A stretch of 41,174 bases of DNA, taken from B25-G16 sp964549945. GTDB taxonomy: Bacteria > Desulfobacterota > DSM-4660 > Desulfatiglandales > B25-G16. This document shows positions 30,461-37,736 of the stretch, piece by piece. The stretch is taken from assembly GCA_964549945.1 (NCBI GenBank), contig CAZJXD010000034.1, positions 1 through 41,174 of the forward strand, written 5' to 3'. The notes under the pieces are model-generated. The model saw only the letters and a program-made list of their open reading frames with translations, did no database searches and was not told where the DNA came from. The position numbers were made by a program, and so were the translations under genes. Every line of letters starts with the position of its first letter. Positions within the stretch are counted from its first letter, which is position 1.

Positions 30461-30514
30461 TTTAAAATACATGTAAATTTAAAATGAAGTCTTAAAAATA
30501 CATGTATATTTAAA
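30461..30514. repeat. Two tandem AT-rich palindromes centred on TACATGTA
   Basis: Near-palindromic 23-bp units at 30461-30483 and 30492-30514, each TTWAAAATACATGTAWATTTAAA-like. Their centres are 31 bp apart, close to three helical turns. They resemble paired operator sites for a dimeric DNA-binding protein. They lie between the tRNA terminator and the 3' end of vapC; what they would control is not clear. Confidence 0.6.
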
Positions 30515-30647
30515 CCATTCTCCTAGCAGACCCAGTGCCGCCTTTTACATCAAAAGGTCTTCCCCATTTGGTTGTCACGTGATTCTCAAGCCCGCTTGCC
30601 TCTCCTTGTGGGCTCGCATGTCTGGCGGGAAGGAAATTCCCTTACAA

Positions 30648-31049
30648 TCAAGTTTTATTTCTCCACTCGTAGAGTTCAACCTGGGGCATCTTTTGAAAAT
30701 GGGGATCCATGGTAAAGATCATGCACCCGTGCTCCAGCGCAAGGCTGGCGATGATCAGATCCGTGGTGGGAATTGTGACCCCTTTACGGCGAAGTGAAAA
30801 GGATATTCTGCCCGCCTCGACCCAGGTGCTGTGAGTCGTCTCCAGTATGGGAAGAGCAGCCATACCTTCCAGAATCGCATCAAATTCTCCTTGAGACTTG
30901 GCTCCCTGGAGCAATTCGGTTAAAACGATTCCGGCTGTGACCACCCTACCCTCTTTCAGGGCCATCTCAACGGTTCCCCCAGCCCAGGAGTCAGGCCTGT
31001 TGAAATAATCGATCCATGCCGACGTATCCACGAGGATCTCAGGTTTCAT
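30648..31049 (-). CDS. vapC: PIN-domain toxin VapC
   Basis: A PIN-fold ribonuclease of 133 residues: ILVDTSAWIDYF at the N terminus with the first acidic residue, VLTELLQG in the middle, and TTDLIIASLALEHG with FTMDPHFQ near the C terminus complete the set of acidic active-site residues. VapC toxins cleave tRNA or rRNA when the antitoxin is lost. It overlaps the antitoxin gene by 11 bases on the same strand, the usual arrangement. All catalytic acids appear present, so it should be active. Confidence 0.92.
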   Translation of the reverse strand: MKPEILVDTSAWIDYFNRPDSWAGGTVEMALKEGRVVTAGIVLTELLQGAKSQGEFDAILEGMAALPILETTHSTWVEAGRISFSLRRKGVTIPTTDLIIASLALEHGCMIFTMDPHFQKMPQVELYEWRNKT

Positions 31050-31245
31050 CGAGCTCCATCTCTCTCAATTTCTCCCAGTTCTCTTCCAGGTGAAGCGTGC
31101 CCCTGAGGTCCAAAAGCCTTTGGAACCTCTTTCCCCTCACAAAGGCATCAAGAACCTGGCTTACGGCCTGAGATTTGTTCTTGGCCCCCGTAAGTTCCAT
31201 CACCTGTTTGATGACATCATCCTTAAGGTTTAATGTTGTGCGCAT
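31039..31245 (-). CDS. vapB: VapB-type antitoxin
   Basis: A 68-residue protein starting MRTTLNLKDDVIKQVMELTG, a ribbon-helix-helix DNA-binding strand and helices, followed by a C-terminal toxin-binding segment ending ELDET. It pairs with VapC directly downstream. The longer frame begins four codons earlier, but GGAG (on the minus strand) sits six bases before the ATG at 31245 and overlaps the outer ATG, so the inner start is used. Confidence 0.88.
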   Translation of the reverse strand: MRTTLNLKDDVIKQVMELTGAKNKSQAVSQVLDAFVRGKRFQRLLDLRGTLHLEENWEKLREMELDET

Positions 31246-31551
31246 TGAGATCTCCATTTATTGTATGATAAAAATATATGAAATGATATGATGATGTCAA
31301 GGTAATTGATAATTGATGACTCTGGAGATTCTACTCCCAACTAAACACCACACTTTCTCCTTTTAAATATATTGTCTTTAACGCGATGCCGAAGGTGTAC
31401 ACCACCCTTATTCCCTATTCCCTTTTTTATTGACTTCAATGCTGCATCATATTTAATTTAATCCGATCACACGGGCTGGACTATAGTATGAGCCTTGAAA
31501 TGTACATTTTGGAGCCTTTCATACACGCAAAAGAGGGAAATCAAGGTGGCA
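31246..31551. other. Intergenic region between vapB and the membrane protein, with vapBC promoter
   Basis: It holds the vapBC promoter region near 31273-31300. The remainder (31301-31551) is AT-rich and gives no gene, RNA or clear terminator. Confidence 0.45.
31273..31300 (-). promoter_or_regulatory. vapBC promoter with likely autoregulatory operator
   Basis: Minus-strand TTGACA (plus-strand 31295-31300), 16-bp spacer, TATATT (31273-31278). The spacer holds repeated ATATCAT/ATGATAT half-sites (ATATGAAATGATAT at 31277-31290), suitable for binding by the VapB ribbon-helix-helix domain. Confidence 0.55.
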
Positions 31552-32331
31552 ATGGGTGCAAAAAACCAAAAAATCGTGCCAACATTTGAAACCTCTCGCC
31601 GAGAAACGCTTCGGCGCTGGATATGGGTGGTGGCCTTTGCGATCGCCTTTGCGTGGGTGGAGGGCGCGATCGTGGTCTATCTCCGTGAAATCTACTTCGG
31701 GGGATCCTTCTCCTTTCCCGTGGTCATGGAATGGCGGGAGGGGGAGCTGGTGGTTGACAAGCTCATGCGCATCGAGTTCGGGCGGGAGATCGCCACGATC
31801 GTCATGCTCGTAGCGGTAGGCTGTGCAGCGGGAAAGACCTCGTGGCAGAAGTTCTGCTTCTTCATGATCTGCTTTGGGCTCTGGGATATATTCTTCTATA
31901 TCTGGCTTTGGGTCATGGTGAGATGGCCCGAGAGCCTCATGACGTGGGATCTGCTCTTCTTCGTGCCCCTTCCCTGGGTAGGCCCCGTCATAACGCCGGT
32001 GTTGATCGCCCTGGCCATGGCCGTAGCTGGATCGCTCATTATCTATTACGAACAAAGGGGATACGCGATCTACTGGCGATGGTTCGACTTCGTCCTTCTA
32101 TTGGGCTGCGGGCTTTTATTGATTGTGGCCTTTTGCTGGGATTGGAAGAACATCATGCGCATCCCCGGCAACGAGCTCCATACCGGTATCCCAAACCCAT
32201 TCGCCTGGTGGCTGTACCTACCCGCCTACCTCTTCTCAGTAGTCTATTTTGCGTTGAGGTTTAAGAAAACCGTATTGGCCAATAAAAAATCGCCTCTCAG
32301 CCAAGTATGGCATTTCAACGGGGAACCGTGA
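31552..32331 (+). CDS. Polytopic membrane protein of unknown function
   Basis: A 259-residue hydrophobic protein with about six or seven transmembrane segments, including WIWVVAFAIAFAWVEGAIVV, IATIVMLVAVGCAAG, FCFFMICFGLWDIFFYIWLW, WVGPVITPVLIALAMAVAGS and WWLYLPAYLFSVVYFAL. It has charged loops, a Trp-rich character and a basic C-terminal tail. I do not recognise the family. The longest frame begins at a TTG at 31495 without a ribosome-binding site; the ATG at 31552 follows AAGGTGG and fits the hydrophobic profile better. Stands alone, with no link to the TPR gene beyond same-strand position. Confidence 0.6.
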   Translation: MGAKNQKIVPTFETSRRETLRRWIWVVAFAIAFAWVEGAIVVYLREIYFGGSFSFPVVMEWREGELVVDKLMRIEFGREIATIVMLVAVGCAAGKTSWQKFCFFMICFGLWDIFFYIWLWVMVRWPESLMTWDLLFFVPLPWVGPVITPVLIALAMAVAGSLIIYYEQRGYAIYWRWFDFVLLLGCGLLLIVAFCWDWKNIMRIPGNELHTGIPNPFAWWLYLPAYLFSVVYFALRFKKTVLANKKSPLSQVWHFNGEP

Positions 32332-32461
32332 ACGGTGAACAGGTCAACTGGTGTATAAAACTATAGCTTTCCCGCGTGAAATGGGATAATTTTTATCGAT
32401 AACTGGCTTTACGGGAATGCGTCATCTTTAATCCTCAGCAGTCACCTGTTCAGACTCCAAT

Positions 32462-33160
32462 ATGATGGCTATAAAGGACTATAAGGGCAAGGACACATAC
32501 CGTACCCTGGGCCTCAGGAGGGGAAAGGCCGCAATCAAGCGGGAAACCTCGCCCCTCACGCCCAAAAGGGTATTCATGTGGTTGGTATTATTCGCACTGG
32601 TTGCCCTTGTGAACTATTTCGTGTTCGTGCACCTCAGGCCTATAGATAAAAAGGGGGCAACGCTACACGATATAAAAGAAGGGCATAAGAGAGCGGATAC
32701 CTTTGCGGAGTGGTTCGATACGGGCTGTAAGAGGTATCAAGAGGGAGACCTCAAGGGGTCGATTGAGGCTTACACCGAGGCGATTGCCCTGAAGCCGGAG
32801 GAAATAAGGTCCTATTTTAACAGGGGTATCGCCTATATCGAGCTGCACATGCACGATAAAGCGATAGATGATTACAATACGGTAATCGCCATGAATCCCG
32901 ACTACTCCGAGGCCTATAATAACAGGGCCTGGGCCTACCTCCAAAAGGGCCTCTTTGATCCCGCGATTCGGGATTGTAACAAGGCCCTTAACCTGGACCC
33001 GAACATGGCTACCGCGTACCATACAAGGGGCATGGCATACAAGGGCAAGGGAATGCTGGAGACGGCAAAGAGGGACTTTCAAAAAAGCTGCGAACTGGGC
33101 GATGCCCATGGCTGCAAGGCATATGAAGGGCTCTCGAAAACGGGGAATCATGAAACCTGA
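32462..33160 (+). CDS. Membrane-anchored TPR protein
   Basis: The 232-residue protein has a basic N terminus, one transmembrane segment at about residues 37-57 (VFMWLVLFALVALVNYFVFV) and four tetratricopeptide repeats from about residue 80 to 225, for example YQEGDLKGSIEAYTEAIALK, YNNRAWAYLQKGLFDPAIRD and AYHTRGMAYKGKGMLETAKR. The repeats should sit outside the cytoplasm or face it as a protein-binding scaffold. No Shine-Dalgarno is evident before the ATG ATG start. The partner is unknown. Confidence 0.8.
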   Translation: MMAIKDYKGKDTYRTLGLRRGKAAIKRETSPLTPKRVFMWLVLFALVALVNYFVFVHLRPIDKKGATLHDIKEGHKRADTFAEWFDTGCKRYQEGDLKGSIEAYTEAIALKPEEIRSYFNRGIAYIELHMHDKAIDDYNTVIAMNPDYSEAYNNRAWAYLQKGLFDPAIRDCNKALNLDPNMATAYHTRGMAYKGKGMLETAKRDFQKSCELGDAHGCKAYEGLSKTGNHET

Positions 33161-33326
33161 TCCGCCTTATTGCTTCGAGCCAAAGCGGTCAGCCGTGGTG
33201 GGTGCAACCGCGTTGCCGATATGAGTTCGGACGAGGATGGAGAAGGAGGGCTGGCCTGTATTCGATGAGAATCAACGACATATGAGTGTCATGTTCCTCC
33301 TCTTGCAGCGGAGGTGAGACCGAGTC

Positions 33327-34085
33327 ATGGGGCGTGTATTCGACAGGGGATTTGCGCGGCTCTACGAGGAATGGCTAAACTCGCCCGAGGGGATATCTCT
33401 CGATCGATTAAGCACCGAGCTAATCATGCACCTCCTCCAGCCAAAAAGGGGAGAAAGGGTGCTTGATATCGGGTGCGGCACAGGGAACCATCTCCTCATC
33501 TTTTACCGAATTGGCCTTGATGTGACAGGCCTCGACGCCTCATCGTACATGTTGGATATTGCACGATCAAGACTGGGCCACCGGGCATCCCTCGAGGTTG
33601 GCAGGGCCGAGGATCTACCCTTCGAGGATAATGAATTTGACATAACAACCCTTATTTTCACCCTGGAGTTCCTCGACGACCCCCTCGCGGCTTTGCGAGA
33701 AGCGGGAAGGGTAACAAGGGATAGGATATTCGTGGGCGTTCTCAATAGCCTTTCTGTTGGCTGGATCCTTAAAAAGCTCTCCGCCCTATTTCACCATTCC
33801 ATTTTTCGGGGAATGCATGCATTTACGTTGTGGGAGCTTAAGGGCCTCGTGAAAAGCGCATATGGCGAGGCGCCCATCAAATGGGGCAGCGTCCAGATGT
33901 TGCCATTCCCCCCGAAAAGACATGCGGAAGGTATCGAGAGGTCGTCTCTGCTGCAATCGTACCCATATGGCACCTTTTTGGGCCTCACCTGTACGATGAC
34001 CTATACCTTAAAGACAAGCTATATCCACGTCATCGAGAAGTCGAAAAGGGGAGCGGATTCCCTCGCACGAAGCTCTCGTTTTTGA
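33327..34085 (+). CDS. Class I SAM-dependent methyltransferase
   Basis: A 252-residue methyltransferase of the Methyltransf_11 type. Motif I is VLDIGCGTGNH (45-55), followed by VTGLDASSYMLDIAR, the acidic end of the second strand (Asp75), and EDLPFEDNEFDITT as the motif around the adenine. The C-terminal half has two basic, aromatic stretches that could bind a substrate. Nothing in the neighbourhood names the substrate; a small molecule or quinone-like compound is possible. GGAGGTGA about 10 bases upstream supports the ATG. Confidence 0.85.
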   Translation: MGRVFDRGFARLYEEWLNSPEGISLDRLSTELIMHLLQPKRGERVLDIGCGTGNHLLIFYRIGLDVTGLDASSYMLDIARSRLGHRASLEVGRAEDLPFEDNEFDITTLIFTLEFLDDPLAALREAGRVTRDRIFVGVLNSLSVGWILKKLSALFHHSIFRGMHAFTLWELKGLVKSAYGEAPIKWGSVQMLPFPPKRHAEGIERSSLLQSYPYGTFLGLTCTMTYTLKTSYIHVIEKSKRGADSLARSSRF

Positions 34086-34104
34086 CTTTTCTTACTTTTA
34101 TCCC

Positions 34105-34133
34105 TTGACACATGGTTTTAGAATAATTAATCG
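34105..34133 (+). promoter_or_regulatory. Promoter for tRNA-Leu
   Basis: A perfect TTGACA at 34105-34110 and TAATCG at 34128-34133 with a 17-bp spacer, about 90 bases upstream of the tRNA. The -10 box is weak; several AT-rich alternatives overlap it. Confidence 0.4.
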
Positions 34134-34226
34134 TAGTGGGTAATCCTGTGATGCGTTCCCGACGCAGAGCACTGCTTCTTGCGTATGTGACGCGGGAGGG
34201 CATAGGGTACGATAGAGAAAGCACGT

Positions 34227-34313
34227 GCGAGAGTGGCGGAACTGGCAGACGCACTGGACTTAGGATCCAGCCCGCTTCGTCGGGTAGGGGTTCGAGTCCC
34301 CTCTCTCGCACCA
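34227..34313 (+). tRNA. tRNA-Leu (UAG)
   Basis: A class II tRNA with a long variable arm (CCCGCTTCGTCGGGT). Acceptor GCGAGAG (34227-34233) pairs with CTCTCGC (34303-34309). Anticodon loop CTTAGGA has anticodon TAG; T-loop TTCGAGT. CCA is encoded at 34311-34313. Confidence 0.97.
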
Positions 34314-34446
34314 AAATTTAGGAAGCTGTCCATTCCCCCTGAGCGTAATAACATGATCCTGAGAGATAGGGGGCACGGAATAATTGGATGTGGGGCCTTT
34401 AAGAGTGTGGCAGCTCTCCTCTGAGGGAGTGCGGCACTCTCATTCG

Positions 34447-34475
34447 TTGATCCCATGGGAGGGAGCACCAATTAT
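34447..34475 (+). promoter_or_regulatory. Weak candidate promoter for tig-clpP-clpX-lon
   Basis: TTGATC at 34447-34452 and AATTAT at 34470-34475 with a 17-bp spacer, ahead of tig. Both boxes are partial matches. No heat-shock (sigma-32 or HrcA/CIRCE) site was recognised. Confidence 0.3.
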
Positions 34476-34526
34476 CCCTGGTTGAGGTCCAAGAGAACAT
34501 CCGCTTCATGAGGCCGGTGAGAGGCT

Positions 34527-35834
34527 ATGCAGACACATGTTGAAGAAATAAGCCAGGTGAAACGGCGGATCACCGTTGAGATCGAGGCGGAAAAGGTCAC
34601 CCTAAAGCTTGATCAAGTCATTCGTGAGCTCTCAAAAAAGGTGAAAATCAAGGGCTTCAGGCCCGGTAAGGCCCCAAGGAGGATCATCGAGCAGTACTAT
34701 GGCACACAGATCATAAACGAGGCGAAGAACGACCTCATACGAGAGTCATTCTCCGAGGCGATCGAGGAGACAGGTCTCTTCCCCTTAGCCAGTCCGTCTA
34801 TTGAGGATGGGGTATTGAGGCAAGGGGAGTCCTTCTCCTATACCATCGAAATTGAGGTGCGGCCGGAGTTTGAGCTCAAGGACTACATGGGAATTTCAGT
34901 GGAGAAGGAGATCGCAGACATTTCCGAGGAAAGCATTGACAAGAGACTGGAGGAAATAAGGGATGCTCATGCTCGGTTGGTCTCCGTCGATGAGGGCAGG
35001 GGTGTGCAAGAAGGAGATTATGCGGTTGTTGACTACACCGGCTTTTGGAATGGCAAACCCCTGACCGACATTAGGGGCAGCGATTTCACGGTCCTCGTGG
35101 GGAGCGCGCATTTCTACCCCGAGGTTGAAACGGGGATCGTGGGCATGAAAAAGGACTCCGAAAAGGAGATACAAGTAGATTTCAACGCAAATCTTAACGA
35201 TAAAAGACTGGCCGGCAAAAGCGTGGTGTTCAACGTGAGGATCAAGGATATCAAGGTGAAAGATCTCCCGGAGTTAAACGATGAGTTCGCGAGAAGTCTA
35301 GGCGATGAGTTCCCCTCATTGAGCGTTCTGAGGGAGAGGGTGAAGGAAAACCTCGCCCTTCAAGAGGAAAAAAGAGTCGATCGGGAGGTAAGAAGCAGGC
35401 TTCTGAAGAAGATAGCGGCTACCGTGGACTTTGAACCCCCCCGGTCCTTGGTCGAAAGGGAGATCGAACGCTCTATAGCCTCTCTCAAGCAGAGCATAGT
35501 CCAGTCCGGATCCAGGCTCGAATCCGCTGGTATCTCGGAAGAAAAGATAAGGGATGATTTGCGGCCAGTGGCCGAGAGGAAAGTCAAGGAAGACATTGTA
35601 TTGGGCAAGATAGCCGACATGGAGAATATCACCCTTGAGGAGGGTGATACGAGGGATGGCTTTCAAAGGTTGGCCGCGCAAACGGGAAAGGATCCCGCGG
35701 TGCTGGAGCGGTTCTACGAGACGAACAATCTGATGGACTCTTTCAGGGATCAGCTCCTCGCGGAAAAGACCTTGAATCATCTCGTTCAAGGTGTTAAAAT
35801 CACCGAAGTGAAGGAAATCTCAGAGGAAGATTAA
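34527..35834 (+). CDS. tig: Trigger factor, ribosome-associated chaperone
   Basis: A 435-residue chaperone that meets nascent chains at the ribosome exit tunnel. The ribosome-binding signature GFRPGKAPRRII lies near residues 43-54, the FKBP-type prolyl isomerase domain around 160-245 (GDYAVVDYTGFWNGK), then the long helical substrate-binding domain. First gene of the conserved tig-clpP-clpX-lon string. Length is normal. It ends EISEED, and clpP follows after a 25-base gap. The FKBP domain looks intact (DYTG, GIVGMKKDSE). Confidence 0.96.
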   Translation: MQTHVEEISQVKRRITVEIEAEKVTLKLDQVIRELSKKVKIKGFRPGKAPRRIIEQYYGTQIINEAKNDLIRESFSEAIEETGLFPLASPSIEDGVLRQGESFSYTIEIEVRPEFELKDYMGISVEKEIADISEESIDKRLEEIRDAHARLVSVDEGRGVQEGDYAVVDYTGFWNGKPLTDIRGSDFTVLVGSAHFYPEVETGIVGMKKDSEKEIQVDFNANLNDKRLAGKSVVFNVRIKDIKVKDLPELNDEFARSLGDEFPSLSVLRERVKENLALQEEKRVDREVRSRLLKKIAATVDFEPPRSLVEREIERSIASLKQSIVQSGSRLESAGISEEKIRDDLRPVAERKVKEDIVLGKIADMENITLEEGDTRDGFQRLAAQTGKDPAVLERFYETNNLMDSFRDQLLAEKTLNHLVQGVKITEVKEISEED

Positions 35835-35859
35835 AGGGATTGAAAGGAAATTGCCATCG

Positions 35860-36480
35860 ATGTTGATTCCAATAGTAATAGAGCAGACCTCACGGGGCGA
35901 GAGGGCCTACGATATTTACTCCCGCCTCCTCAAGGACAGGATTATCTTTATGGGCGAACAAGTCACCGATGATATGGCCAATATCATTATCGCCCAGTTT
36001 CTCTTTCTCGAATCCGAAAACCCGGATAAGGATATCAATCTCTACATCAATTCCCCAGGAGGCTCGATCACGGCTGGGCTGGCAATCTACGATACCATGC
36101 AATACGTAAAACCCGATGTGACCACGATCTGTACCGGGCAGGCAAGCAGTATGGCTGCACTTCTGCTGGCCGCGGGCACCAAGGGAAAGCGCTATGCCCT
36201 TCCCCATTCCAGGATAATGATTCACCAGCCCATGGGGGCAACGCAGGGACAGGCCATAGATATCGATATCCATGCCAGGGAAATTATGAGGCTCAAGGAT
36301 GCCATCAACGAGCTTTTCGCCCTGCATACCGGTCAGGACAAGAAGAGGATAGGGAGCGATACGGAACGGGACTTCTTCATGGGTGGCCAAGAGGCGCTTC
36401 AGTATGGTATCGTGGATAAGGTGATCACCAAGAGGGAAATGATGGGTGCGGAAAACAACAAACGGAGCGGGGGCAAATGA
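35860..36480 (+). CDS. clpP: ATP-dependent Clp protease proteolytic subunit
   Basis: A serine peptidase that forms two heptameric rings. The catalytic triad is Ser97 in GQASSMAA, His122 in MIHQP and Asp171 in DTERDF, the standard numbering when the start is the ATG at 35860 (MLIPIVIEQTSRGERAYDIY). The longest frame begins at a TTG nine bases upstream; the ATG start is chosen because it matches the family, and AAAGGAAA lies upstream. The gene overlaps clpX by four bases (ATGA), so the two are translationally coupled. Confidence 0.97.
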   Translation: MLIPIVIEQTSRGERAYDIYSRLLKDRIIFMGEQVTDDMANIIIAQFLFLESENPDKDINLYINSPGGSITAGLAIYDTMQYVKPDVTTICTGQASSMAALLLAAGTKGKRYALPHSRIMIHQPMGATQGQAIDIDIHAREIMRLKDAINELFALHTGQDKKRIGSDTERDFFMGGQEALQYGIVDKVITKREMMGAENNKRSGGK

Positions 36481-37727
36481 CCAGGAAAGATGACCTATCG
36501 GGCGAACTCGTATGCTCGTTCTGCGGGAAAAGCCAGGATGAGGTGAAGAAGCTTATCGCGGGACCATCCGTCTATATCTGTGATGAGTGCGTTTCCCTTT
36601 GTAACGAGATCATCCAGGAAGAATACGAGCAGGAGAAGAAGACCAAGCAGAGGGACTATCTTCCCAAGCCACAGGAGATAAAGAAAAGCCTCGATCAATA
36701 CGTAATCGAGCAGGAGAAGGCCAAGAAAGTTCTCTCAGTGGCGGTACACAACCACTACCAAAGGATTGGCGCGAACTGCGAGAGCGATGACGTGGAGATC
36801 GATAAAAGCAACATCCTCCTGATGGGCCCCACTGGGTCGGGGAAGACGCTGCTCGCCCAAACCCTGGCGAGGATACTGGATGTTCCCTTTACCATTGCAG
36901 ATGCCACCACCCTGACCGAGGCGGGCTATGTGGGAGAGGATGTGGAGAGCATCATCCTCAGCCTTGTGCAAATGGCGGATTACGATATCGAGAGGGCAAC
37001 AAAGGGAATCGTCTATATCGACGAGATAGACAAAATCGCCAGGAAATATGACAGTCCTTCAATCACCAGGGACGTTTCCGGTGAGGGGGTCCAGCAGGCC
37101 CTGTTAAAAATACTGGAGGGCACGATTGCCAACATACCTCCAAAGGGCGGAAGGAAACATCCACAACAGGATTTTCTAAAGGTGAACACCAGAAATATCC
37201 TTTTTATCTGTGGGGGCACCTTCAACGGGCTGGAGAAGATTATACTGTCGAGAATTGGCAGCAAGACCCTGGGATTTGAGGCCGACATCACGGGCAAAGG
37301 AGAGTTGAGCCTCGAGGAAACGCTCGCGATGGTTCAACCCGAGGACCTCCTCAAGTTCGGCCTGATACCCGAGTTTATAGGAAGGCTTCCCGTAATAGCA
37401 TCCCTAGGGGAATTGAGCCTCGACGCCATGGTACGGATCCTCACCGAGCCGAAAAACGCCCTTGTTAAACAGTACCAAAAACTCTTCGAATTCGAGGGCG
37501 TGAAATTAAAGTTCGCCAAAGAGGCCTTAGAGGGCGTGGCAAAGCATGCCCTTGAACGCAAATCAGGGGCCAGGGGATTGAGGGCCATTTTAGAGAAGGT
37601 TATGCTGGATATTATGTATGATCTTCCCTCCAGGTCGGGAGTGAGCGAGTGTGTGATTGGCGAGGAGGTGATCCTCAACAACGAGCCGCCGCTCCTGTTG
37701 TATGAAAACCAGATAAAATATGCGTAA
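36477..37727 (+). CDS. clpX: ClpX, ATPase and specificity subunit of ClpXP
   Basis: An AAA+ unfoldase of 416 residues. The N-terminal zinc-binding domain has Cys13, Cys16, Cys35 and Cys38. Walker A is GPTGSGKT, Walker B VYIDEIDK, and the pore and sensor regions are all present, including the RFIGRLP-like segment EFIGRLPVIA. It feeds unfolded proteins to ClpP encoded just upstream (four-base overlap). lon follows nine bases after the stop. Confidence 0.97.
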   Translation: MTRKDDLSGELVCSFCGKSQDEVKKLIAGPSVYICDECVSLCNEIIQEEYEQEKKTKQRDYLPKPQEIKKSLDQYVIEQEKAKKVLSVAVHNHYQRIGANCESDDVEIDKSNILLMGPTGSGKTLLAQTLARILDVPFTIADATTLTEAGYVGEDVESIILSLVQMADYDIERATKGIVYIDEIDKIARKYDSPSITRDVSGEGVQQALLKILEGTIANIPPKGGRKHPQQDFLKVNTRNILFICGGTFNGLEKIILSRIGSKTLGFEADITGKGELSLEETLAMVQPEDLLKFGLIPEFIGRLPVIASLGELSLDAMVRILTEPKNALVKQYQKLFEFEGVKLKFAKEALEGVAKHALERKSGARGLRAILEKVMLDIMYDLPSRSGVSECVIGEEVILNNEPPLLLYENQIKYA

Positions 37728-37736
37728 GCTCTGACT

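Noticed and set aside
31495..31551. TTG start for the membrane protein giving 19 additional residues
   Set aside because: No ribosome-binding site upstream, and the extra residues do not fit the hydrophobic profile; the ATG at 31552 has AAGGTGG upstream.
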